Assembly (NCBI RefSeq): GCF_910592395.1
Contig: NC_088317.1
Location: 10,790,001 to 10,854,000, forward strand
Direction: 5' to 3'
DNA: 64,000 nucleotides
DNA from: Lineus longissimus
Lineage: Eukaryota; Nemertea; Pilidiophora; Heteronemertea; Lineidae
The position numbers and the translations under genes are program-made. The notes below the pieces were generated by a model. That model did not search any database, was not told where the DNA came from, and saw only the letters and a list, made by a program, of their open reading frames with translations. Each line of letters opens with the position of its first letter. Positions within the stretch are counted from its first letter, which is position 1. This document shows, in pieces, positions 31,921 through 42,849 of the stretch.

Positions 31921-32322
31921 CCAAAACAGGGGGGGTACCAGGGCCCCTCGCCCATGAATAGTGCTCGATCACCGACCCCCTGCCCAAGCCGGGCAGGACA
32001 CCTCCGGGTGCGGTGAACGGCGGCAAAGACGGGAAGGTGAAAATCGGTCTTGCCCCGCCAGGGGACGTCTGAAGAGACGACTAACTCACAGAGAGAAGGT
32101 CAGTCAGCCCGGGAGAAAGGAGAAAAAATTTCTTGGAGACGTCAGGAAAAACACACTCCAAAAGCGAAAATCGAGGGGCGGTCGTAAAAGAACGATCTCA
32201 CCCGTCTTCTTGAGAAATTAAACCTCCCGAAGGTGTCCTGGGTAGCCCTTCTTTAACGCGGAATCGGCCGAAATTGGACGAAAACGTGGTAATGAAACTC
32301 GGGACAGTGTGCAACAGTGTGC

Positions 32323-32453
32323 CGAGGCAGAGGCTGTATAGGAGCGCCGCCTAGGTGTAGCTAAGCAAACTAGCTAAGAGTTTTCTATTATAAATAGATT
32401 ATTTCTTCCTCGGGTGTGTCCGAATGGAGTACACATGCAAAAGTCTGACCTGG
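32323..32453. repeat. DIRS inverted terminal repeat, right
   Basis: Complement of the left repeat; 131 bp, with few mismatches. Confidence 0.85.
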
Positions 32454-32473
32454 CTAGAGTATGAACGACATAA

Positions 32474-33512
32474 ATGAAATGGCCAGGGCCATTGTGCTCA
32501 CCTCATGTGGAGGAAAGATGGAAAAAGAGCATGGTCTTGTGTCATGTAGTGTTAGGTTTGATGTAGGTCCAAGCAATTACAATTTCCCCAAAATGGCCAA
32601 TTTACAGTACATTCGACCTCTGTGACCTTGAAAAGTAGGTCAAATCAAAGAAGACCCGGGTGACACATTGAATGGTTGTTAGAATTAGATGTACCTATGA
32701 TATAAAATTGGTGCCAATCGGGCAAGTCATTACTAGGAATAATGGCATTTTGAAGAATTTAGGATTTGGCCCCCTCCCTGGAGGCCAAACGGCAAATCAG
32801 ATCGCACCAAACTTCGGTACCTGAGATCACCTGACCAAGGGGTACATGTGTACTTAATTTGTGATCAATAGTCATTGCAGTTAAGAAACGTGCCATAGTA
32901 ACGGCCTGACGGCGAATTTACACCATTTGACCTCTGTGACCTTGACAAGAAGGTCAAATTAAAAACCTGTGTGACATATACTGTATGGTGGTTAGATGTA
33001 CCCATGATATCAAATTGGTGGCAATCGGGCAAGAAGTTAAGGAATAATCACATTTTTAAGGTTTTTGGATTTTGCCCCCTGGTGGTCAAGTGGTGAATCA
33101 TATTGGACCAAACTTTGGTCCCTGAGATCACCTGACTATGGGGTAAATGTGTACTAAATTTGGTATCAATAGTCATTGCAGTTTAGAAACGTGCCATCGT
33201 TACATCCTAACGGCTAATTTACACCATTTGACCTCTGTGACCTTGAAAAGGAGGTCAAATCAAAAACCCGGAGGATATATGATGCACCTTTGCTAGAAGT
33301 ACCTACCATATTTTTTTCAAAATTTCCCGACTACTATTAAGGGAGATATTGCATATTTTCACTTTTAACGTTTGGCCCCCTGGTGGCCAAACCATGAAAC
33401 GAATCGGACCGAAACTTGGTCTCCCAGGTGTCATAACATAAGGGTACATGTGTACCAAGTTTCAACTCAATAGCTCTAACAGTTACGAAACGTGCCCTGC
33501 TAACGGACGACG

Positions 33513-33556
<44 letters not shown>

Positions 33557-33612
33557 ACGACGGACGCCACGGTATGGGATAAGCTCACCTCTGCTAAGAG
33601 GTGAGCTAAAAA
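32474..33612 (+). mobile_element. Helentron-like tandem-repeat element, family A, with 3' hairpin
   Basis: Starts ATGAAATGGCCAGGGCC, then ATTGTGCTCACCTC. It holds about three diverged monomers, then a (ACG)n tract at 33505-33555. It ends in a perfect 10-bp hairpin, AGCTCACCTC (33582-33591), TGCTAA, GAGGTGAGCT (33598-33607), followed by AAAAA. The 5' GCTCACCTC is complementary to the 3' GAGGTGAGC. It abuts the outer end of the DIRS element. Confidence 0.65.
33505..33555. repeat. (ACG)n microsatellite
   Basis: Uninterrupted trinucleotide tract near the 3' end of the family A element. The poly-Arg open frame over it is an artefact. Confidence 0.9.
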
Positions 33613-34391
33613 TGATCACTCAAACCTGTTCAGTTTCCGTGCACAGTTGTTACTGTAGGATGAAAAATATCCGCGGCATAAAATTTTGGCGAATGCCTCA
33701 CGTTGGACATATTCACGGCGGAATATTTTCGCGAGTGAAGAATCTTTTTCCAAGAAAAATTTAAACTGTCTATTTTGACCCTAAGCTCTTAGTTTATGGG
33801 GATTGTGGTGTAAAATGTCTCCTACTTAGCATAATCTCAGCGATAATTAAATAAAAGTTGTTCAAGTTAGGTGTAATTATGACCAGTGCTAATTGCGCGA
33901 GGTATACACGTAGGCCTTTTTTGGGCCAAGATGTATACAGTGCCTCTGCAGAAACATGGCAACAATGACATGGATTTCATGCTAAAAGCAACAGATTTTC
34001 GCAGCAGAATATTTTTGTGACCCAGACCTATTCCTAAAATTTGCGAAAATATTCTGCACGCGAAATGTTTCCCTTCTGCAGTATATAGTGCACAATATTT
34101 TGGAACTGTAAAATTAAAATCATTTGTAGAATTTACAGTATATATGCTTTAAATGGAATTTCAAATGTTCTCGAAAAGTGGATTTTACTGAGAAGTCTTA
34201 TCCTCATGAATCTAATCCAAAGTTAAATGTCATCTATTTTTCAAAAGAGGGTCACAGGTCAACTATGTGTTGCTATGTTGACTATATTACAATGGACGTT
34301 GGTTGCGTTTTATTGTAGAATAGGTTTGAGAAGTTTTGTCAGGACTCCATGAAAGAGGAATGCCCTCTTTACTTTTCTAGCTCTCCATTCC
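33613..34391. other. No gene recognised
   Basis: AT-rich. Short repeats of GAATATTTTCGC/GCGAAAATATTC type at 33715 and 34040 form an imperfect inverted pair, possibly MITE ends. No coding sequence seen. Confidence 0.35.
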
Positions 34392-35015
34392 TAGATTATG
34401 CCAAGAGAGTGTTCACAAATCCTCTTTTTTGGTAAAATGAGATATTTCATTACTATAATTGCTCATATATTCATGTTCACTCAAACCCAATCATCAGTCA
34501 GTCAAAGTTTGAACAAAATTAGCCCAAACACAAAGCGTCCTCAGAATAACGTTTGTGGCATTTCACTAGTTTTTGAGGTTTCTTTGTGAAAGTGGGTTTT
34601 ATAAAACAATTTTTTCTACAAAGATAAATGATCTCTAGGCAAAATAGCACATATATTCTTGTTCAGGCAATCAAAGTCATCAATCTGACAGTGGTTTCAA
34701 AAAAATTTAGGCAAAACTTCGACCAATATTGAAACACTATATTTTGTAGATTAATACGAAGAGAGTGCTTACAAATCCTCTCTTTTGTAAGATGACACAT
34801 TTGACCGCAAAAAATGCTCATATAGTCATGTTGTTATAGACCTAATAATCAGTCTGTCGAAGTTCTAACAAAATTGGCCCAAGCATAAAGCGTCCTAAGA
34901 ACAAAACAACTTTTATAATCTTTGTAAAATTTCTGTTAATCAAAGTCACTCTATTCAGAAATCAACCATGCTTCCAGTCAGAGTAGTCCTAGCCTCACTT
35001 GATCTATATCATAAT
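34392..35015. repeat. Diverged ~176-bp tandem repeats, with a further copy at 36180-36430
   Basis: Units share GCTCATAT, CATCAGTCTGTCAAAGTT-type and AAAATTAGCCCAAACATAAAG-type blocks. The GCTCATAT landmark recurs near 34463, 34642 and 34816 and again at 36248. The 34816 and 36248 copies are the closest, both ending in ACCATGCTTCCAGTCA. Non-coding satellite-like sequence. Confidence 0.6.
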
Positions 35016-35171
35016 ACTATAAGGCGGCTCGCTAAAGTGCCATTTGGGGGTCGTGTTTCGTCTCGAAATTTTGCACGTTTGCAGGTGATATGTTATCCTG
35101 ATGCAACGTCATGTTTATTTTTGGAAATTTACTTCAGCGGAGCAGTAATGAGGGATTTTTAATCGGACACG

Positions 35172-36090
35172 GTCAATTCTCCTTATCACTCACGGAAGCC
35201 AAGCCATTGCTGTTCAGTTATGCAGGGGATTAATGAATCACCTGCACTCCCTGTGGGGTGACTAACACTACCTGTTGAACGGCTGGCTGTAGGGGGATGA
35301 TTGGAAAAGCCTGTACACGTGTTGACCTGCTGAACCAAGGTTAATGTTATTTTCAATCCACGATTGTAGGTCACCTGATCTTCGAGATTTCGCGGGAAAG
35401 AAATTGTAAACAAACACATGTGTGCAGTTCAAATGTAAACAAAAATGTATTTTGATACTTTTGGTTGCTGGACTTGGGTTTTGCCGCAGTAAGAAGCTGG
35501 GGTCAAATTGATGGTCTATCGTATATTGGTACTGTATTAGCCAGAGCTAGCCCTTGATTATGAAGGGATTTTCAAATTAAGGTTACAATGGTATGTTTAT
35601 GTGCTCACCACAGCTTTCAAAACTTGATGTATCTGAAGAGGCACTCTGAACTTGGCATGGCCTTATCAAGGACCTGCTCACGGTGCTGAACTTCTAGCTT
35701 GCCTGTCGACTAAGTGCCTTGCCCGAGATCATGCTACATGTAGGAGGAGCACGCATTTTAAAGTTTTAGTAGTGATAGTGCAATTGGTCCGAGCCATTTG
35801 GAGGCCGACATGTGAAGGCCTATCTGGGTTCTCCTTCATCTCCGTATAAAAAGGGGCATATTGCTGACTAAGGAACGAGGTATATTCACATTGCCTCATC
35901 ATCTCATTCGGACCAATTGATTTACTTTTATATGCACGCATACAGCACGCCACAGGGTCCGAGTCTGTGGACAAATGGTTGGTTTAATTTGTCTCTTCGA
36001 TATTGCTCCTTTGATATTGCATTATATTTTCATTGCAATTCAATCTATTCAAGGTATAGCCCATTTGAACCTGCCTGCGCCACGGGTACA
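35172..36090 (+). repeat. Dispersed ~0.9-kb repeat, inverted copy at 45634-46552
   Basis: About 85-90% similar by eye to the reverse complement of 45634-46552 along its full length. Shared landmarks include GCACTCCCTGTGGGGTGA, GCTGTAGGGGGATGATTGG and CATGTAGGAGGAGCACGCAT. Terminal repeats are not obvious. Probably a non-autonomous mobile element. Its insertion separates satellite units at 35015 and 36180. Confidence 0.65.
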
Positions 36091-36104
36091 ATGCTAGTAT
36101 ATAT

Positions 36105-36520
36105 ATATTAAGCTTAGTATATATACTAGCAATTAATCTCTACCTGGGGTGACACAGAAAGCATTGTTTAGAATGAAGCTTGGTTTTACACTAGAGAGTG
36201 CTGACAAATCCTCTTTTTTGTAAGATAAGACACTTTAATGCAAAAACTGCTCATATGTTCATGTAGTCACAGACCTAATAATCAGTTTGTCAAAGTTCCA
36301 TCAAAATTAGCCCAAATATAAAGAGGCCTGAGAACAAATTAACTTTTACAATCTTTGTAAAATTTTTGTTCATCAAAGTCACTATTTTTAACCATGCTTC
36401 CAGTCACTGTGGTCCTAGCTGCACTAAACAATGATATATATATTAAGCGTAGTACATATACTGGTAATTAATCTCTACCTAAGGTGACACAGACTGCATT
36501 GTTTAGAATTAAGCTTGTTT
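36105..36520. repeat. Direct duplication flanking the satellite unit
   Basis: TATATATATTAAGC and AATTAATCTCTACCT blocks at 36105-36190 recur at 36437-36520 with a 332-bp period. One period therefore contains one satellite unit plus this AT-rich spacer. Confidence 0.5.
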
Positions 36521-36832
36521 ATACACCTCTGGTTATGTAATAATCACACAAAGCAGCAGTGATCCATATCCTCAACTCAAAGGTAGTGCTAAACCATGCT
36601 GTCCTCTGTTGGATTAGTAATGGGGAGGGCACCTGATCTATAGAACAGCCTCCTTGCTATTGTTTGGGGTTGAGGAATTTGGCTCACGCTTCTGTCAGGA
36701 ACAATGGACGATCTTGAGGGTTGATAGCATATAAACCGAATCGGGATCAAGGGCTCTAGAAACATAATGTATGTTTGTAGCCTACAGCTAGATGAAATGT
36801 ACATGTCGCCTTGACTCACAACTTGCTCTTAC

Positions 36833-36952
36833 CTCCGACATAAGCTTTTCTTGGTCCTTTGAAGGTTTGTCATCATTCACCTTGGTAAGAATCTTGATAG
36901 CTTTTCCATAGTGCTGGTGGACCATGGCATGCTTCAATGTGAATGAGAGCAC
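36833..36952 (-). CDS. Probable host exon, tripeptidyl-peptidase 2-like (C-terminal region)
   Basis: Minus strand, 120 nt, phase 0 at both ends, acceptor TTTGCCTGCAG and donor GAG/GTAAGA. It encodes VLSFTLKHAMVHQHYGKAIK followed by ILTKVNDDKPSKDQEKLMSE. With the upstream exon at 37506-37683, the composition and pattern resemble the helical C-terminal region of TPP2, a giant cytosolic serine peptidase that removes tripeptides from proteasome products. The catalytic subtilisin domain is not in the window. The next exon, which should hold the C-terminus, is not found to the left and may lie beyond the repeats. TPP2 identity is my recognition from memory and needs a search; that this is a real exon is better supported. 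Confidence 0.55.
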
Positions 36953-37505
36953 CTGCAGGCAAAGGTAAAAAGGATCAATGCCTGAGAAAACCGCAACCGT
37001 TAGTTTGCTCCAAGGTAAAGAGAAACGTCTTATATTGCTGTCATTTCACAAGTTTCTCTCTGAATTATATTCTACCTCAAATTAATCCAACTGTCCCACC
37101 GCTTTAATCCATTCAGAAAATTATTCCGGCCAGAGTCGCTCCTAAAAAAAGACCCAAGGTCACTGCCTAGGAACTTGGTACTGCACAGATGTCAGAGGCG
37201 TTTTATATGGATGGGGGGGGGGGGGGGGCAACTGCACAAATGATATAATTAATGAGATATCACAGGACAGGACATGGGTTTAATGAAAATCCAAGAAACT
37301 ACGAAAACAAGAGCAATATGAAAATGTTTGCATCATCTTGGAGCGAACTCTTGTATTTCATTCACTCAAATGGATGTCTGATGAGAGCAATATATCTGTG
37401 AACTTTCTCTGAAAGTGTGGGGTGCAGATATAGAATATTCTCTACACTGTCAGCCTTTATGAGTCAGCACACAACCTCGTCAACAAACCCTGGAGGCCTC
37501 ATTAC

Positions 37506-37683
37506 CTTTGTGTCTAAGACATCAGCCCACTTCTGTACATCTGAGTAGATGCCATCAATGCTACTCGTGTTTATGGTCTCCTCATCCTCATCTTCAGCTA
37601 TCTTATCCAGCATTTCGTCTGCTTCGGCACAACCCATCTTCACCAACGCGTCAATTATCATAGCTTTTTGCTTATCCATGTCA
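37506..37683 (-). CDS. Probable host exon, tripeptidyl-peptidase 2-like (C-terminal region)
   Basis: Minus strand, 178 nt, acceptor TTTTTGCTTCAG, donor AAG/GTAATG. The split codon (phase 1) is followed by DMDKQKAMIIDALVKMGCAE, an acidic stretch (EDEDEETI) and YSDVQKWADVLDTK. It ends on a codon boundary, so it joins in frame to 36952-36833 across a 553-bp intron. The TPP2 reading rests on the KWADVLDTK-VLSFTLKHAMV junction. No upstream exon could be identified with confidence to the right. This is the only stretch that looks like an ordinary cellular gene. Confidence 0.55.
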
Positions 37684-37710
37684 CTGAAGCAAAAAGACAA
37701 GTTGACAATA

Positions 37711-38000
37711 AATGAAAATCTCATACCTTAAGTGAGATTACATTAATATGATTGGCTGATACACGTCACGTGACCGTGTGGTATTCGCAATGTTGCCTGC
37801 TCCAGCCGGTCGACATTTTGCCAGGTCTCCTGGCGTGATGACATTCGTGGTGGGCAATGAAAATCTTATACCTCAAGTGAGATTCCATGATTATGATTGG
37901 CTGATACACGTCACGTGACCGTGGGTATTCGCAATGTTGCCTGCTCTAACCGGTCGACATTTTGCCAGGTCTCCCGACGTGACGACATTCGGCATGTTAC
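37711..38000. repeat. Tandem duplication, 145-bp period
   Basis: AATGAAAATC to CATTCG units at 37711 and 37856 share GATTGGCTGATACACGTCAC, CGCAATGTTGCCTGCT and CGGTCGACATTTTGCCAGGT. It lies in the intron just upstream of the TPP2-like exon. Confidence 0.8.
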
Positions 38001-38019
38001 TTTCCGTGGCGGGCAATGT

Positions 38020-39259
38020 CTATATGATATGTAAAGAGTGTGTCGTTTCTCGTGGCAAAATTGACAATCATACGATACTGCCATATACACACTGACATCA
38101 CAAGCTTTTCTGTTGATTTTTGATCGCATATAAGTGGATATGGTTCACTTGTGCCGCGACCAGTGTTTTATCAGATGTTGGCATCTTTACGTATATAGCC
38201 GATTCTTTTTTACCAATGACTTTTGGTATGAGATAAAGCCTCGGGAGACATTGCATCCCGACGGGGCGACATTCGGTAAGTCACCCTCCATGGCGGGCAA
38301 TATTTACATATTATCATCATTGCTTTCATCGTTATCATTTTGGTGTCCTATATCCACCCTTGACTTCCCGAGGGCATTCCTCTCTTCGAGGGAGTATATC
38401 CTGAAAATGCCATCCCTATTCCGAGGTTATCTTCCAAACCCACAGAAAATTATCTAATTATGCATAAAAATCCAAATCACATAGCTCAGAACATTTTTTT
38501 GGTGACTCAATCAAAACTGCAATAAATAAAAGTGTTTAGAAAACTTAAAAGACATTCAAATGCGAGATGTAGTGATAACGAAAATGGCCTTATGATGTGT
38601 TTTTTGATGCTGTGTTTACACCGAATCCGAATTGAAACTGTTTTCCGTGGAGCGCTCTCCGGAATACGAATTGGTTAAACCAGTATCAAAACGGTCGCGC
38701 CACACTGATATGCGCATTGAAATCGGTTTGAAGTACACCACACTCAATACACACTAACGTCGCGCCATCTATAAATGTATCAATTAGCTAGTTTCCGCGG
38801 TCAAAGGTCACAGTGCTCGCATTATTTTCCAAGTTAAATTGATACACATAATAATGAAATAACGATGGATTTGACAGATATTTGATGGCGACAGTGATTG
38901 TAATTGATAAAACTATGGAAGACGATATGTACACAGCACGCTTGTATGCAACAGACAGTAGTTTTATGTTCACAGCGTTTTATATTAATATTCATTAGGC
39001 TCATTATAAAGCCCTGCCTCCGAATTTATGCTGCCTGCTGTGAAGCCTAGCAACATTTTCTCTTGAATACACAACATGCTGTGTATACAATGTACAGGCA
39101 AGCATGGCACACCTGCCATCCAAAAACTGGGGCTCCATATGCCTTAGATTTACTTGGGGGGTCATAGCCAGATGTAGAATGGGGTCAGAAAAATCACAAC
39201 GGGACAATTGTCAACCGAGGTTTCAAGAATCAAGGAGATAGATACAGCAAACAACAATT
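38020..39259. other. No gene recognised
   Basis: No convincing coding sequence. A stretch near 38615-38760 with CGAATTGGTTAAACC and CACACTGA blocks resembles the 53340-53530 region, suggesting a shared MITE. The rest is unassigned. Confidence 0.35.
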
Positions 39260-39261
39260 CA

Positions 39262-40003
39262 GGCCATTCAACACAAATTACTTGTTTATCATCACCTCCC
39301 GTCCCGACCCTATGCTCCCGTGCCGATTATTTTGATATTTGATACATCAAATATCAAGGCCTTGTCCGCTCCTAAGTTTCACCAGCTGCGGCACCTTTGA
39401 TTTTTGTTATTGTTACATATCAAATATCAAATGACTGCTCAACCTAACTTTGCCAGACCTGATGGGCTATTGAAAATTGATATACATTTCCTTGTTGATT
39501 TTGATTGTGGCCAGACTAAAGAAACCAGCATGCAGTCTCAATGTCATATCCATGCCAGCATCAGGTGGAGTGATAAGCAATTTTCTGTATGAAATTTTCG
39601 AATCGATACTCTCAACCTCACTACCTGAGGTGAATGCCCACGGGCCTACCACAGCACTGGTGTTCCAGATATAGCCTGGAATCGAGACTTGATTAAATGT
39701 AGTCACCTGCTCAGTTCTTGTGTTTTTCTTAATGTTCCTCGCTCAACGCAGTGAATGCATTGTTTGTCCATAGTGTGTGCATGTGTGCATACAAGTGTGT
39801 ATACTGTATATGGGAGGAATGCTTGCGACAGGGGAGACTGCTAGCTGTCAGATTTAAGTTCATGGGCAAACAATATCAAATATCAAAGGCGCTCAATCAT
39901 TGTCACCCAAACAAAATATCAAATATCAAATATCAAAGCCCTCCCTCCCCAATATCACAAGGTCGAATGACGATAAACAAGTAATTTATTTTGAATGACC
40001 TTA
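39262..40003. mobile_element. MITE with inverted ends and TATCAAA microsatellites
   Basis: Left end GGCCATTCAACACAAATTAC plus TTGTTTATCATCACCTCC; right end is the diverged complement ending GAATGACC. The interior has repeated ATCAAATATCAA runs at 39335-39430 and 39870-39945. No target duplication could be fixed and no protein is encoded. Confidence 0.55.
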
Positions 40004-40472
40004 GTAGGTCTTTATTAAGCTCCAAATGTTGAATAGAATAGCACAGGACTTTTACTTCCTGACCAGTCTGAGAATTACACGAAGACAAGAACAACAAAGT
40101 TTCAAAAATAAATGTTCAAAATTCTTTATATTTTCGTTTTCTTTTTACATACTGAACTCACAAACTCACAGAGTATGGCAAGCTTACATGTACACAAACT
40201 GGAAGAGGACTCCCCTAAAATACAAACATAAAAGAATTATAAAACATGGCGAGAATAAATACATTTGAATATTTTCATTAACGCTTCAACCGCACAGTCT
40301 TCTGTGTTATTTTACTCGTACTACTTTGTCAACCGGAAATTTGTCATTTCTTCGGGCGTAGTGATACCAGTGTTACTTGACATACGCGTACTTCAAGTGC
40401 TGTGGAATTTTCCCATCATTTTTAAGACTCTTGTCGATGGTTCTAGAGTGCCATATTACAAACGCAACATTG

Positions 40473-40765
40473 TGTTGCTCCTGATACTGAAAGAGAGCTG
40501 TTTTGAAGGCGGGAAAGGACGAGAATTTGGCTCCAACTTGAATGGAAGCGGGGAGCAGACCAGAGAAGCTGCCTTGTGCCTCAACAAACTGAAATCAACA
40601 TCAATGAATCCTGTCCCAAAATTCCCATGATACGCTCCACCTGAAAAGAACTTCGAACACACCCGAACGCTAGGTGTTCATCTCCAAAATACAAATAATC
40701 GCAGGAACCAGATGACCATATATATACACCAGCTGCTTACAACTTCCGAAGCTTCATTAGTGAAT
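40473..40765 (+). pseudogene. Fragment of unknown gene family U (first-half domain)
   Basis: Encodes REFGSNLNGSGEQTREA, then MNPVPKFP, a stop, then APPEKNFEHTRTLGVHLQN and TIYIHQLLTTSEAS in one frame. This matches THGANILDSGALARTAS, VNPVPKFPPYKPCARNFDYT, LLAVHLQS and TVYLHPTSTVADS in the frame at 41979-42536. Shared positions are spread over about 75 residues. The stop suggests a pseudogene or an exon boundary. I do not recognise the family. Confidence 0.5.
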
Positions 40766-40774
40766 ATTTTATTG

Positions 40775-41258
40775 GTACTTTTCATCAAAAGTTTAAATTT
40801 ACAAGTTATCATTTCTCATAATGTTTAAGGTGAATATTTGACATATCGAACATGTCAAAACACAAGACTAGTTAGCTAATTCCGAAAACAATGGTTACTG
40901 AGGGTTTAACTCTTTCACTATAAGGTCATTGTTTTATTAATCAAGTATGTTCAGACAAGTTGGAGACGCTTAATTGGCAAGTGTAATTAGTAGAAGTCTT
41001 TCAATCAGAAACATTTTTAATTTGTCAAAGTTTGTATTATGTCTCCTTGGTGATTTTGTGTTTTTGTAGTTTACATGGTAAATCAAAGATTGAATATGGT
41101 CATTCAGGTTTTGGACTCCAGACTGGGAAGAACACATATAGTTGGTTTTCCCATCTGTGATATCTATGCAAGTTTTATCAATTATATGAAATGAATAGAA
41201 CTCTGGACTCCAACTTATTTCTACCGCTAGTCAAGTCTCCTTTATTCCCCCCATAATA
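40775..41258. repeat. Direct repeat N, copy 1 (partner 51700-52186)
   Basis: About 95% identical by eye to 51700-52186, same orientation, from TCAAAAGTTTAAATTTACAA to CAAGTCTCCTTTATT. In both places it lies immediately before coding of family U, so it may be an intron or flank of that gene that was duplicated. It lacks TG...CA ends, a primer-binding site or a target duplication, so I do not call it an LTR. Confidence 0.7.
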
Positions 41259-41335
41259 TTAGGTGGAGAACCCAAAGGATCCCGAACATTTTTCATCATG
41301 ACGATATCAGCAGTCCCGCCATTGCTAACATCAGT

Positions 41336-41935
41336 GTGAGAACATCTCGGATTAACCAAATCACCAAACGGGTGGAATCTCTCATCAACTTGAGATGGAT
41401 TATCATTAGCACTAAATTGGAACGAGGATGGATCAGCAATATTTTACACCTCCCCAACAAGGATAAAAGGTATGAAATTGCCATCAACGCTTCGCCGGGA
41501 TCATTGCCGTATGCAAGCCTACTTGTAAGGGACACTGTTACAAACAATCCTTCTGTGACTTTTACTGATCATGTTCCTGACCTTGCCATTTCCAAGGATA
41601 AGTCAGCAGTAATGTCAGCTCCAGAGATTCGGGTCATACACGAACCCCCAGCAGAAAGGATATCAGTCGGTGTAGAATGTGTACCGGAAAGTTCATCAGC
41701 AAGTATCCAGTGTAATCCAGAAACTGTATCTTGTGCTGTCCAATGCATCTCAGACAGTATTTCGATTGGAATCCAGTGCAGTAAGGACACCATGTCAACA
41801 TCTAGTCAATGTGACCAGCTCATTTCATCTGATGCCGTATCACAGACAGAAACTGAAGAGGACATAACTCTCACTGTGTCATCAAAGCCAAGTCCAGCTA
41901 AGTTGAAGAAGTCTGTAAGACAGACAAACAAGTGA
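41336..41935 (+). CDS. Unknown protein with 11-residue Cys repeats
   Basis: About 200 codons without an ATG at the start; the frame may be an internal exon, as a CATCAG acceptor-like site precedes it. The N-terminal third looks globular (RVESLINLRWIIISTKLERG). From about residue 105 an 11-residue unit of the form I/V-Q/E-C-x5-S-x2 repeats about 4.5 times (VECVPESSSAS, IQCNPETVSCA, VQCISDSISIG, IQCSKDTMSTS). It is encoded by a 33-nt period at 41660-41815. The tail is basic. No known domain recognised. It sits just upstream of the family U frame in the same orientation, so both could belong to one gene. Confidence 0.4.
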   Translation: MRTSRINQITKRVESLINLRWIIISTKLERGWISNILHLPNKDKRYEIAINASPGSLPYASLLVRDTVTNNPSVTFTDHVPDLAISKDKSAVMSAPEIRVIHEPPAERISVGVECVPESSSASIQCNPETVSCAVQCISDSISIGIQCSKDTMSTSSQCDQLISSDAVSQTETEEDITLTVSSKPSPAKLKKSVRQTNK

Positions 41936-41978
41936 AACTGACACACAAAGTGTTATCAAAGCGCAAATGTTACAATGA

Positions 41979-42536
41979 GAACAATTTTATTTCATTGAGT
42001 GGCGACATCCATGTCACAAGGACGACTCATCTTGGGTACATGTTGATGATCTTGACTGTGAAGCTAAGGAATATATTGGAACTCATGGCGCCAACATTTT
42101 AGACTCAGGCGCTTTAGCACGCACAGCTTCAACTAAAGTGCGCGATGTAAATCCTGTTCCGAAATTTCCTCCGTATAAACCATGTGCTAGGAACTTTGAT
42201 TATACCGAGTTACTGGCTGTTCATCTCCAATCAGTACCAGGCAACAGTATGGGGACAGTCTATTTGCACCCTACAAGCACAGTGGCGGACAGTATCAGAT
42301 TAGTCCTTCAGAGTTTCCCACGCTTGCGTCATGTACCACCATCTCGGATTAGTGTGTATTTCCATCACAAGCGACTGAAGAAAACATTCTCATTACCACA
42401 GGACTTGCAATTCTTAAAGTTACCAAACACAGCGAAAGTGCACGTCTTGGACAATACACAAGTATGTGATGAACTATATCTCACGTTCGATTTTCATAAA
42501 AAAGGTGAAATCTTCAAATTGAATGTGCCGAATTAA
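41979..42536 (+). CDS. Unknown family U protein, possible beta-grasp (ubiquitin-like) domain
   Basis: The frame is open from 41979 to TAA at 42534-42536 (186 codons) with no early ATG. It encodes SWVHVDDLDCEAKEYIGTHG, NPVPKFPPYKPCARNFDY, then TVYLHPTSTVADSIRLVLQS and ISVYFHHKRLKKTFSLPQDL followed by KLPNTAKVHVLDN. The order strand - Pro/Thr - helix - strand - 'KxLxxxxSLxxDL' - 'KVHVLD' resembles a ubiquitin-like fold, but that is a pattern impression. Related fragments at 40473-40765 and 52246-52404 conserve protein rather than DNA, so this was a real coding family. Function unknown. Confidence 0.5.
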   Translation, partial: EQFYFIEWRHPCHKDDSSWVHVDDLDCEAKEYIGTHGANILDSGALARTASTKVRDVNPVPKFPPYKPCARNFDYTELLAVHLQSVPGNSMGTVYLHPTSTVADSIRLVLQSFPRLRHVPPSRISVYFHHKRLKKTFSLPQDLQFLKLPNTAKVHVLDNTQVCDELYLTFDFHKKGEIFKLNVPN

Positions 42537-42849
42537 CGGGTGTTAATCTTATCTTAAAACAACAGGAGTATTTTATGGAGTGAATATAGTTATCACACGA
42601 CACTGCATGCCTCAACTACGAACCCATTTTCAGAAAAATGATTTGAACTTTTCGGACGTTGGGGAATATTTTTGAAGTTTAAGCTCTTTCCATCTGCCTA
42701 GAGAAAAGACACTATAAAGCAGAAACTTGACTTTAATTTTGATTAGTTAAAATGCTAATTGCAGCACAATTTTTTGGTAATGATCTGAACCAGAATAGCG
42801 TAAATACTCTTGGTCACAACTTGAGTGTTGAAATAGTATTTTACAAAAT

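Larger units (their letters stand above)
26921..32453 (-). mobile_element. DIRS-type retrotransposon (tyrosine recombinase), degraded
   Basis: Bounded by 131-bp inverted terminal repeats (26921-27051 and 32323-32453). The minus strand encodes, in order, Gag-like regions, the rear of a reverse transcriptase, RNase H and a tyrosine recombinase, the order known for DIRS elements. Frameshifts and stops are scattered throughout. A further inverted pair at 26879-26930 and 27134-27183 probably reflects the internal complementary region used to make the circular intermediate. The catalytic palm of the reverse transcriptase is not found, so the copy is not autonomous. Confidence 0.8.

Noticed and set aside
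33337-33588. Minus-strand frame with poly-arginine
   Set aside because: It is the (ACG)n microsatellite read in one frame; the flanks are non-coding monomers.
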